DNA from: Nitrospiraceae bacterium
GTDB taxonomy: Bacteria > Nitrospirota > Nitrospiria > Nitrospirales > UBA8639
NCBI GenBank assembly: GCA_020632595.1
Contig: JACKFF010000008.1
Coordinates: forward strand, 124,001-188,000
Reading direction: 5' to 3'
Length of the DNA stretch: 64,000 nucleotides
A program made the position numbers and the translations under genes. Position 1 is the first letter of the stretch. Each line of letters starts with the position of its first letter. The notes below the pieces were generated by a model. The model saw nothing but the letters and a program-made list of their open reading frames with translations. It searched no databases and had not been told where the DNA came from. Shown piece by piece: positions 38,438 through 46,596 of this stretch.

Positions 38438-39802
38438 ATGTATTTAGCATTTTACGGTCTCAAAAAAGAACCATTTCACACGACTCCTGACCCAAATTTC
38501 CTTTATCTGAGCCCCAGCCATAAGGAAGCGATGGGGGCTATTATCTATGGAATTGAAAGAAGAAAAGGTTTTGTCGCCATTTATGGCGAGGTCGGCGTAG
38601 GAAAAACAACGATTATTCGTGCGTACCTTGAAAAGACGAGTGACCGAAAACAGAAAACAGTCTATATCCTTAATCCAGTTTTATCATTTCACGGTCTTTT
38701 GACCGATATATTTCGAAGCCTTGACCTTGTTCCATCTCATGATGATTCGGCGGAGATGGTCAATCAACTTCAGGAAGCATTGATTCAGGAATACCGGTCA
38801 GACAGCACGGTTGTGCTGGTCATTGACGAAGCTCAGAATATGCCGGTTAAAACATTGGAGCAGTTACGGCTGCTCTCTAATTTGGAGACATCCACAGATA
38901 AGCTCATCCAAATAGTTTTAATCGGGCAGCCAGAATTAACAACATTACTGAATCATCCTACCTTGAAGTCTTTGAACCAGCGAATTGCCCTTCGCGCAAC
39001 AATACAGCCGCTGCAACCGAAAGAGAGCCAAGCCTATATTGAACATCGGGTTGCGCTGTCTTCATCCACCGGAGCGCCTTTATTTACGCCAGGAGCTATG
39101 AAACTGATTATTCGCGAGGCTCAGGGCATTCCACGGAGAATTAATATTCTTTGCGATAACGCTTTGATCACTGGATATGGAAGGCAACAAAAGCCTGTTT
39201 CTGTAAGCGAGGTGCGGGAAATCCTTGCTGATATGGATGGCTCTCGTTCATCTTATCTTGTGAAGTGGGCGGTCGGTGTTGCCGTGGTCATCCTTTTGGC
39301 AATTGGGGCTTTTTTGTTAGGCCCCATCTTTCTTCCTGGAAACGCTGGAGTATCTAAAATAGGCCATGGGGAAGGTGAAAGCCAGAATGCCAGGGCGACC
39401 TCCTCCGAAAAAATGTCTCAAGAAAGCATAGGTCATCTTGAAGAGCAGCCGAACCCTATGGCCTCATCTATCTCTGAAATAGAAAAACCCACTCCTGATA
39501 CGGATAAAGGGGTAATGGATTCCGGTTTGACGAAAAAACCCGTCGAAAAGGTAATAGAAACATTCAAGTCTGTTGATAAACTCAGGGATGACACGGAAGT
39601 GGCTTCAAAGCCAAGGCAGATTTCACCAAATACCAGGGCGGTCAAAGAGGGGGATAATTTGAGCCAAATTGCCAATGAAGCTTATGGTTCATCGAGCCGT
39701 CAATATGTGGAATGGCTCCGTCGGCATAACCCACAAATCAGCGATCCCGATATCATTCTTCCGGGTCAAAAGATTGTATTACCTGAGTACGTGAAAGAAT
39801 AA
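38438..39802 (+). CDS. ExeA-like AAA ATPase with C-terminal LysM domain
   Basis: Inner-membrane ATPase of the ExeA/GspA kind found with EPS and exosortase loci, 454 residues. It starts with YGLKKEPFHTTPDPNFLYLS, has Walker A GEVGVGKTT (about 50-58), Walker B VVLVIDEAQN (about 127) and an Arg-rich sensor region. One membrane segment (WAVGVAVVILLAIGAFLLG, about 277-295) leads to a periplasmic linker and a LysM-like domain (VKEGDNLSQIANEAYG ... DIILPGQKIVLPE). It starts 16 bases after the Wzz gene. It probably anchors or opens the peptidoglycan layer for the export machine. Confidence 0.82.
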   Translation: MYLAFYGLKKEPFHTTPDPNFLYLSPSHKEAMGAIIYGIERRKGFVAIYGEVGVGKTTIIRAYLEKTSDRKQKTVYILNPVLSFHGLLTDIFRSLDLVPSHDDSAEMVNQLQEALIQEYRSDSTVVLVIDEAQNMPVKTLEQLRLLSNLETSTDKLIQIVLIGQPELTTLLNHPTLKSLNQRIALRATIQPLQPKESQAYIEHRVALSSSTGAPLFTPGAMKLIIREAQGIPRRINILCDNALITGYGRQQKPVSVSEVREILADMDGSRSSYLVKWAVGVAVVILLAIGAFLLGPIFLPGNAGVSKIGHGEGESQNARATSSEKMSQESIGHLEEQPNPMASSISEIEKPTPDTDKGVMDSGLTKKPVEKVIETFKSVDKLRDDTEVASKPRQISPNTRAVKEGDNLSQIANEAYGSSSRQYVEWLRRHNPQISDPDIILPGQKIVLPEYVKE

Positions 39803-39811
39803 GACAACATT

Positions 39812-40588
39812 ATGAGTAAAATTTACGATGCGCTGCAGATTGCCTATGGAGAAAAGCTGGCTGCCGCCAATGAGGTAAAAAAGGAGTCAATAGAAGTTCC
39901 TTCTGTATCGATCCCGTCTCCCTCTTTATTACAAGTTAGAAATACAACGTCTTGTCCAAGGCTTTATAATGAGTCCGAATTGATGGTCATGGCACAAAAT
40001 ATTGCCGCATTGCTTCCAAGCCCTGACAAAAACGTCATTCAGTTCATCGGGTCGAGAAGGGGAGAAGGCACTTCCACCCTTGTTCGGGAATTTGCTCTGG
40101 TTTCCTCTCAGCACAGCAATAAGCCTGTTCTTCTAGTCGAAGCAGATCTTATGCAGCCTTGTCAGTATCAGGCATTCGGAATCGAGGCCAAATCCCCTCT
40201 GGATCATGTATTAAAAGATGGGAAGGCTCTTGAGGGTGTCGTTTCTCAGGTTGAACAATCGAATCTTTTTCTAGCGACATTATCTTCTAAAGTTCAGTCA
40301 GCTCTCACAACACGAACTTTTTATAATCCTACCGATATGTGGAAAATTGTTCGTGAACAGTTTTCCCTCATTCTCATAGATTCTTCTCCGGCCAATGTTA
40401 CTGCAGATAGCTTGGCGCTTTGTGAAACCGTTGATGGTATTGTGCTGGTGGTTGAGGCAGAAAAAACCCGATCGGCTGTGGCAAAAAAAGTCAGAGATCA
40501 GATTCTTATGCAGGAAGGAAATCTGCTTGGCATGGTGTTTACAAAACGGCACTTGTACATCCCGGAATCTCTTTATAAATTTATTTAG
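39812..40588 (+). CDS. CpsD/CapB-like P-loop protein
   Basis: Tyrosine-autokinase-like cytoplasmic ATPase, 258 residues. It starts MSKIYDALQIAYGE, typical for these proteins. The P-loop region reads FIGSRRGEGTSTLVREFA (about 78-95) with Thr where many members have Lys; Walker A' is VLLVEADLMQP and the Walker B-like segment LILIDSSPA. There is no tyrosine cluster at the end, only two Tyr in YIPESLYKFI. It would normally control the Wzz partner by phosphorylation; here kinase activity is uncertain. It closes the EPS block ten bases after the ATPase gene. Confidence 0.82.
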   Translation: MSKIYDALQIAYGEKLAAANEVKKESIEVPSVSIPSPSLLQVRNTTSCPRLYNESELMVMAQNIAALLPSPDKNVIQFIGSRRGEGTSTLVREFALVSSQHSNKPVLLVEADLMQPCQYQAFGIEAKSPLDHVLKDGKALEGVVSQVEQSNLFLATLSSKVQSALTTRTFYNPTDMWKIVREQFSLILIDSSPANVTADSLALCETVDGIVLVVEAEKTRSAVAKKVRDQILMQEGNLLGMVFTKRHLYIPESLYKFI

Positions 40589-40824
40589 ATTTTCCCTTTT
40601 CGGGTAACTCTGCATGTTCCTCCCTAATTTTGTGATTATTAATTCCTTTCTCCATTGTTTCCTTTAAAAAACACGTCTGCAGTAGGATCTGTTCTATTCG
40701 GGCGTCCTCCCTTTCCAGTGTGCCAAATTTCTGTCATTGGTTCTAAAGTACGTTCCCAGTTTTAGAAAGCTCTATATGCTAATAGGCGTCACTTTATCGA
40801 GATAGCCTAATATCTCCAATCTTT

Positions 40825-41268
40825 TTAGGGGACAGAAGGCAGACACACATCACGCCGGAGGAAAATATAACATCCAAAGAGCAGGCTGACTAGAATCATG
40901 GTTGTCCGGGTGCTATGGAATCCTTCGATTAACTGCGTCGTCAACTCACTGAGGCAGCCGAGACCAAGATAGAGTAAGTAACCCCAGAATGCCCATAGGG
41001 TTTTTTTCAAAAAACCATATCCCAGTACCCAATGGATAAACGGGTGTTGGTATTTCACAAATTCTCCTCTCCATCCGCTGAATGTAGTGCCAAAAACCTT
41101 GAGTGCATAGTGAGGGTAGCTTGCTATCCATACTAAATCCAAGGTGCCTGCCAGGATTAAAAGCATCCCGAATAATTGTATGTCCCGTCCCCGAACTAGA
41201 AACGGTCGGAACGAATGTTTCTGAGCAATCATCTCCCCAAAAAAGTCAGACGAAGAAAGTGCTTTCAA
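40825..41268 (-). CDS. small membrane protein of unknown function
   Basis: 147 residues with about three hydrophobic segments (LFGMLLILAGTLDLVWIA, WAFWGYLLYLGLGCL, TMILVSLLFGCYIFL). No family recognised. It lies between the EPS block on the other strand and the peroxidase gene. Hydrophobic patterning and length favour a real gene. Confidence 0.6.
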   Translation of the reverse strand: MKALSSSDFFGEMIAQKHSFRPFLVRGRDIQLFGMLLILAGTLDLVWIASYPHYALKVFGTTFSGWRGEFVKYQHPFIHWVLGYGFLKKTLWAFWGYLLYLGLGCLSELTTQLIEGFHSTRTTMILVSLLFGCYIFLRRDVCLPSVP

Positions 41269-41339
41269 AAGAGGACTACACTTTTTTTAGCAACGATTGA
41301 TTCTATGAATAGGAATAATATTTAGAGTCCTTCTTAGGT

Positions 41340-42014
41340 TTAGGAAGATTGTAAAGTATTTTCTATATCGTTCACGATCTCTGGCGACAGTGGCTTTTGT
41401 CTCGGATCATATCTGGCAATGACAGTTCCCTTGCGGTTAATAAGGAATTTTTGGAAATTCCATGTAATCTCACCTTTAAAGTTGGTGTCTTCGGTGAGAT
41501 AGCGATAGAGGGGGTGCTTCTGTTCTCCCAGTACAGTGATTTTACTAAACAACGGAAATTCCAAGGAATACTTTGTATAGCAAAATTCCGCGATTTCCTT
41601 GTTGTCTCCAGGTTCCTGTTTGCCAAAGTCATTTGCGGGAAAGGCCAAAATCGTAAATCCCTGGTCACGGTATCGTTCATATAACGTTTGTAGTCCGGCA
41701 TATTGCGGCGTATTTCCACAAAAGCTTGCCGTATTTACGATCATAATGACTTGTCCCTTGAACTCGCTAAGTGAGCGTGGTTTATTCTCAATATCTTCCA
41801 TGATGAAGTCGTAAATCTGTGATGGGGTCTTATCCTTTGTGATATCGATTTTTGACGGTTGTTGGTCCGAAGGGCTTACTTGAGGCGGAGGTTCATTGGC
41901 AACGGCTTCTCCTAAAGGGGTGGTATAGTCTTGGCCGCATCCGCCAAGAATTGCCAGACCACACAAGCTGGCTAAAAAGGCATAACGCGGAGCGAATGGA
42001 TTTGGGTTTGGCAT
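41340..42014 (-). CDS. lipoprotein glutathione peroxidase-family protein
   Basis: Thiol peroxidase of the glutathione peroxidase family, 224 residues. The ATG at 42014 has GGAGG seven bases upstream; the frame from 42038 is too long. A lipobox (LAILGGC, about residue 26) and a 40-residue linker precede the domain. The peroxidatic Cys replaces selenocysteine in NTASFCGNTPQY (about residue 100), followed by ILAFPANDFGKQEPG and ITWNFQKFLINRKG. Bacterial relatives usually draw electrons from thioredoxin; a thioredoxin-like gene lies 440 bases away. Its export as a lipoprotein is less common. Confidence 0.86.
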   Translation of the reverse strand: MPNPNPFAPRYAFLASLCGLAILGGCGQDYTTPLGEAVANEPPPQVSPSDQQPSKIDITKDKTPSQIYDFIMEDIENKPRSLSEFKGQVIMIVNTASFCGNTPQYAGLQTLYERYRDQGFTILAFPANDFGKQEPGDNKEIAEFCYTKYSLEFPLFSKITVLGEQKHPLYRYLTEDTNFKGEITWNFQKFLINRKGTVIARYDPRQKPLSPEIVNDIENTLQSS

Positions 42015-42451
42015 GTTGGATCCTCCAAAAATAGACAATCAGTCATTGTTTTACTCCAGTGTAATTCTCAACTTCCGGTCAGAGCAATTGGCCTGGATGA
42101 AATGTCAATAGTGTCATCATGTGTTCGGCCATTTTCTAATAAACACGCAGAGGGTTCTAGGGAAAGCTGAAGACATCGGTGCTTGAAGATAGAATCGGAG
42201 AATTCATGAACCAACGTTTCTCTATGGTTCAATGCCGTTTTATTATCATATCCTTCTAGTCCTTGAGGCGTAAAAGGAAAAGGACGAAACCTTAGACAAT
42301 ATGCCGTGAAGAGAGGCTATGGAATAGGGTGGAGGCATGCAAGGTGAAGGAAGGAATCTTTCATATCATGAGCCAGGCAAAGCCCAGGCAAGTGTGAAGC
42401 CTTTCTGAGGTACGTTGTTTTGTAAGATTCCGTGAAAATTTCCATTAACCT
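42015..42451. other. non-coding interval
   Basis: About 440 bases between the peroxidase and thioredoxin genes (both minus strand). No open frame of interest, hairpin or repeat was seen. It should contain the peroxidase promoter. Confidence 0.5.
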
Positions 42452-42796
42452 TTAGCCCGAGTGTGAATCTTCAAGCCAAGGAAAGATTTGCTTGAGGATC
42501 AGGTCCTTCTTGCCGACCCCACCAATGAATTGCTTGAATTCCCCATTCACAAATAGGGCTAAGGTGGGAAGAGATTGAATCTCTAATTCGCCGGGAATAA
42601 GGAAATTTTCCTGCACGTTCATTGCAAGTATGAGAAGGCGTTTCCCAAACTCTTTCTGGATGTGTTCCAATTCTTTGGACAGAGCTCGGCAATGTCCACA
42701 GCCTGGTTGCCAAAATTCCACTAAAACCGGCACGGTCGATTTTTCGATTATCCCATCAAATTCGCGGTCTTCAATGTTTGCAATCATCTCATTCAT
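42452..42796 (-). CDS. thioredoxin-like protein
   Basis: 114-residue single thioredoxin domain with no signal peptide, so cytoplasmic. Active site WQPGCGHC (CGHC in place of CGPC, about residues 30-37) and the cis-proline in QSLPTLALF (about residue 77). The changed central residue, His for Pro, is typical of more oxidising thioredoxin-fold proteins. It may reduce a peroxidase, but the peroxidase gene next to it encodes an exported protein, so a direct link is doubtful. Confidence 0.85.
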   Translation of the reverse strand: MNEMIANIEDREFDGIIEKSTVPVLVEFWQPGCGHCRALSKELEHIQKEFGKRLLILAMNVQENFLIPGELEIQSLPTLALFVNGEFKQFIGGVGKKDLILKQIFPWLEDSHSG

Positions 42797-42838
42797 TATC
42801 CATTTATGCTGGTTACTGAGCCTGATAAAATAGGCATG

Positions 42839-43017
42839 CTTAAACCTAAAAACGGCAGTTGGCCATCTCGGAACCCTTCGACTGCCGCGGAAGCCGCGGT
42901 GCTCAGGGCGAACGGACTTTCACCCAAAGTGTGACCGCTTCGACACTCCGTTCGTGCTGAGGCTCTCGAAGCATGAACGGGCTAGCAGCCCTGTAACTGC
43001 CGTTTTTAGGTTAAAGC
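42839..43017. mobile_element. MITE-like element with 23-bp inverted ends
   Basis: A 179-bp element. Its ends (42839-42861 and 42995-43017) are inverted copies matching at 22 of 23 bases, with core AACCTAAAAACGGCAGTT. The interior carries nested palindromic pieces of the CTTCGA...GCTCAGGGCGAACGG kind known from dispersed REP-like repeats. No coding capacity. Confidence 0.65.
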
Positions 43018-43179
43018 ACGCGTCGCCTCTGCTATGGGGTGACATTAGTTCGTGGCAATTGGTTTTCGACCATCCGGGATTCGGGTCTGACAAGGGAGCT
43101 TTCCTTGTCCAACAAATGTCCATGGTAGGAGGAGTAATTGAATGAACCGCCAATCATACGCTTTCGGGATTGAGTGGGT

Positions 43180-43365
43180 TCAAAGCCTAGACCGCCTCTT
43201 AAAAGGTTTTGCCGGAAATCGTTTCCGAGTTGAGACACGAGCCCCCATTACCAGATGCGTTTCAATGACTCTCACCTGCAATCCCATGTTGCCCACTTGA
43301 ACGGCGGCTCGATGACCTGCCGGATCGCTGCCGATACATAAAAAGCCAATTTTTTTGATAATCAT
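43180..43365 (-). pseudogene. soluble transhydrogenase/pyridine nucleotide oxidoreductase N-terminal remnant
   Basis: The minus strand starts with IKKIGFLCIGSDPAGHRAAV, the FAD dinucleotide fold of SthA/lipoamide-dehydrogenase-like enzymes (normally VIGSGPAGQRAA). About 40 residues on, a +1 frame reads GGSCLNSETISGKTF, matching the redox-site region GGxCxNxGTIPSKT. A frameshift and several changed residues show decay, and nothing of the remaining 400 residues is present. Confidence 0.6.
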
Positions 43366-43412
43366 CTGATTAAGCGGGTTGGGTTGATTAAAATTAATCT
43401 ACGAACCACCTG

Positions 43413-45077
43413 CTACTCCAACACAATACTGTGCTGCACAAATTTTTTAATATTGGAATCGGTTGTCACGATCACCACCGTCCAAGGATATTTTGTGTCG
43501 CAAATCGCGTTCAGAATGGACTCCCTCTGGGAAGCAAAAATTTCATGAAGACCCCCATCGACAATAACCAGTTTCGGACGGGCGATCAGAACCCGGGCCA
43601 ATAAGATTTGAATCGTTTGGCTTGGAGAAAAGTTTTTTCCGCCGTACTGAACCATGCCTTGTAATCCGTCAGGAATGTGTTCGATTTCCTCCTTTAGGCC
43701 CACCAAATCCAAAACCCACAACAAATCTTCTGTGGCCAGGTTTTTTCGTCTCAGGGTGATGTTTTCCATCAGGGTGGCTTCAAAGAGGGTCATATGTCGA
43801 CTCAGGACGAGACCGCGGGTTTCATTGACCTCGTCGGGGTGGAGATCCCGGACATCGATGCCATTGTACCGGATGGATCCTTGCGGTGGATGATCCAATC
43901 CGGCCAACAGTCTGGACACCGTCAGCCGTTGGGATTCCGTGACACAGACGATGGCCCATTTTTCACTCGGCGCAAGGTCCATGTTGAGTTCCAGCGTAGG
44001 TGGCCATGGCGGTGGCAGGCCCCGTACATGGGAGATGGAAAGTGCCAATCCTTGTGGAGAGCCGGTGGCCGGCAGTTGGACAAATTGAGTGGTCGGTCTT
44101 TGATCCTTGGGGAGAGAGAAAATATGATGGATTTCGGTCAAGGCAGTTAAAAAATAAAAAATGACATACGTGCGTTTGATCACCGATTCCAAATTTAACA
44201 GGAGGGTGGCAATAATGACTTCCGCAGCAACGAGTTGACCGAGCGTCAGTTGCCCCTTGCTCATCAACCAGCCTGCTGTGCCTAACAGGCCGGTGTGCAG
44301 AATCACCTGAAAGAGCAGGGATCCGATGTATTGTCGTACCAGAATGCGAAAACGCGATTGTCGGGTATTGACATACGTGTGGGCCAGGGAATCGGCCTTT
44401 TGCAGAATAAGGTCATGGCTCAGGCTGGATTTAAAATGACTGAGGTTGTCGGCGATCTCCTGAAACCAATGGTAGGTGGCATATTTTGCCTCGGACATGT
44501 GGAGGGTCGCCCGGAGTCCTCCGTGCCCCAACATGCCAATGAAGCCCACTGCGATCAAGAGGAGAAGATCAAAGAAAAGAAAATACGGGTGATACAAGGC
44601 GAGCAAGGTCATGCCAATGACTCCTCCGACTGCCACATTGGTAAGATCCACCAATAGCGCGGCCACGGCTCGCTGCATAAAGATAATTTCAAAAAACCGG
44701 CTGGCGTATTCACTACGAAAATGGGTTTCCTGAATCGATGGAAAGGTTCGGGCAAAGGCCAGAGTGAACCGGACAAAGATACGGCGTTCAAGGAGATCCG
44801 TGGCGAAAAACTGAAGGGCTTTGAAAATCCCGACAAATAAAAGAATCCCGGCCATGATACTGACCAGGGTGACGACCATGATGGGTTGAATGGCGAAGGC
44901 AAAGGTATTCACCAGCTCCTGGACCGTGAGGGGAATAATCAGGGAAAAGAGGCCCACGGCCAAGGCATACATGATGATCGTGACCAGGATCTGGCGTTCC
45001 TGTCTGAAAAAGGTGGCCACATGGTGCAGCACTTCCTGATTCATGGATTGTCCGGAATGGGGAGAGCCATTGTGCAT
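43413..45077 (-). CDS. ABC half-transporter with degenerate ATPase domain
   Basis: Type-I-secretion-like ABC protein, 554 residues: six-helix exporter domain (about 25-310) and nucleotide-binding domain (about 345-554), no peptidase domain. All ATP motifs are altered. Walker A reads CVTESQRLT (no GKS/T), the Q-loop position has LSRHMTLFEA, the signature reads FSPSQ for LSGGQ, Walker B ends VIVDGG with Gly for the catalytic Glu, and the H-loop reads TTDSN without His. AAGGA six bases before the ATG supports the start. It is the last gene of the HlyD-TolC operon, 19 bases after the TolC-like gene. It may be a non-hydrolysing subunit or need another ATPase. Confidence 0.85.
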   Translation of the reverse strand: MHNGSPHSGQSMNQEVLHHVATFFRQERQILVTIIMYALAVGLFSLIIPLTVQELVNTFAFAIQPIMVVTLVSIMAGILLFVGIFKALQFFATDLLERRIFVRFTLAFARTFPSIQETHFRSEYASRFFEIIFMQRAVAALLVDLTNVAVGGVIGMTLLALYHPYFLFFDLLLLIAVGFIGMLGHGGLRATLHMSEAKYATYHWFQEIADNLSHFKSSLSHDLILQKADSLAHTYVNTRQSRFRILVRQYIGSLLFQVILHTGLLGTAGWLMSKGQLTLGQLVAAEVIIATLLLNLESVIKRTYVIFYFLTALTEIHHIFSLPKDQRPTTQFVQLPATGSPQGLALSISHVRGLPPPWPPTLELNMDLAPSEKWAIVCVTESQRLTVSRLLAGLDHPPQGSIRYNGIDVRDLHPDEVNETRGLVLSRHMTLFEATLMENITLRRKNLATEDLLWVLDLVGLKEEIEHIPDGLQGMVQYGGKNFSPSQTIQILLARVLIARPKLVIVDGGLHEIFASQRESILNAICDTKYPWTVVIVTTDSNIKKFVQHSIVLE

Positions 45078-45096
45078 CGCGTGTCCTTGACAGTCC

Positions 45097-46539
45097 TCAG
45101 GTCACAGGTTGTGTCCATTCGCCGATAGCCCATGAATAAAAGGCTTTGGCTTGTTGATATTCGGCCTGTGCCAAAATGTGAATGATCTGTGCTTCGACCA
45201 CATTTCGTTCACGAAGATTGACAAACAGTAGATTGGTGGCACCCATTTGAAAACGCTTTCGTTCACCCTTCACCAGGGAACGGGCATAGGTGAGGGATTG
45301 AGATGCCGCCTCAATGCGCTCTTTCGCCCGGTCCAGGGCCGAGCGGGCGTTTTCGATATCCAGGGCCACCTGCTGCACCCGGTACCGTTGCAGCCACAAT
45401 AATCGTTCAGCCTTGGCCTCTAATTGAAGTTTTTGGCCGGTGGCGTCCTGTTGAAGAAAGGGAAAACTCAATTGCACGCCAAATCGATACCCCAGCCCCA
45501 GCACAAACTCTCCGGGTTTGCGTGTGGGTTCGGCCTCCGCACGAAGATCAGGCAGCAAGTTGTTTTTTGCCACGCCAAGATCAATATGGTTACGTGCGGC
45601 TTCAAGGGACACTTGAAGGATTTCGGGCCGGCGCTGTTGGGCCAACTCGGTCTCGGGATCTCCTCCTGCCGGCTGGCTTGACGCATTGAGTGCCGGGAAT
45701 TCAGGAATCGAATGCCGGTCGAAGGAGAGCGGGGCATTATTGTTCCAGGTAAACAGGGACAGTTTAAACTGTTCCTGTTCGGCTTCCCGTTTGGACTTAA
45801 TAAGATTTTCCAATCGACGTTGGACTTCCTGGTGGGCTTCGGTGACATCAAATTCCGCGACCGCCCCTGCTGCAGCCTGACGGGTGAGTTGCTGCAGACG
45901 TGCCTTGGCCACGTCCAAAGCTTCCTGCTGGAGGACCACAATCTTTCCTGACCCGACCCATTTCCAAAATTGTGTAGCCGCACCCAAATACAGGTCCTGA
46001 CGGGTTTGTTGAATGTTCAGTGTCGCTTCCTGTTCAGCGAGTTTGGATTTTTCCAATTCGCCCCGTTCAGGGTTGGTTCCCAAGCCTCGAAGGAGCGGCA
46101 AAACGATACCGAGGAGAGGTTGATTCGTGCGTTGAACGCCAAGGTCGGCCACCTCCACGTCTCCGATACCGGTGCGCCAGCCAGCAAATCCTTGAACTCC
46201 CCAGGGATGGCGGGCCTGGATCAGCGTGTCGTTAAACCCAACACTCTTGGTCTGCCCGTCTTTCACCAGCCGTTCTAATTCCCAATCATTGACCAAGGTT
46301 GGTTCAAATGCTCCCATGGCTTTTAATAATTTGCCTTGCGCTTCCAGTTTTTCCGTCCGGCTTCCATGCAAAAGGGGATGTTGGGTTTCCACGAGTTCCA
46401 GCACGGTTTCCAGGTGTAGCGATCGGGATTGCTGGTATGCCGTAGGAGTTGCCTCCGGTCCTGGGTCAGCCCGGAGAAGAGGCGGAAGCAGTCCTAAAAT
46501 TCCCAAGAGGCCTAACAAAATTACATGTGGTCTTGCCAT
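45097..46539 (-). CDS. TolC-like outer membrane channel protein
   Basis: Outer membrane efflux protein, 480 residues, with a cleavable signal (VILLGLLGILGLLPPLLRA). Two outer-membrane-efflux repeats are visible from their long amphipathic helices, for example LNIQQTRQDLYLGAATQFWKWV (shortened) and KERIEAASQSLTYARSLVKG. GGGAGG seven bases before the ATG. It lies between the HlyD-like and ABC genes and should form the outer channel of that tripartite system. Its substrate cannot be told from the sequence. Confidence 0.85.
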   Translation of the reverse strand: MARPHVILLGLLGILGLLPPLLRADPGPEATPTAYQQSRSLHLETVLELVETQHPLLHGSRTEKLEAQGKLLKAMGAFEPTLVNDWELERLVKDGQTKSVGFNDTLIQARHPWGVQGFAGWRTGIGDVEVADLGVQRTNQPLLGIVLPLLRGLGTNPERGELEKSKLAEQEATLNIQQTRQDLYLGAATQFWKWVGSGKIVVLQQEALDVAKARLQQLTRQAAAGAVAEFDVTEAHQEVQRRLENLIKSKREAEQEQFKLSLFTWNNNAPLSFDRHSIPEFPALNASSQPAGGDPETELAQQRRPEILQVSLEAARNHIDLGVAKNNLLPDLRAEAEPTRKPGEFVLGLGYRFGVQLSFPFLQQDATGQKLQLEAKAERLLWLQRYRVQQVALDIENARSALDRAKERIEAASQSLTYARSLVKGERKRFQMGATNLLFVNLRERNVVEAQIIHILAQAEYQQAKAFYSWAIGEWTQPVT

Positions 46540-46596
46540 GGGTGTCCTCCCTTGTAATTACCGCGAGTGGATGGTGTGGGATCTACCAAATAGAAG

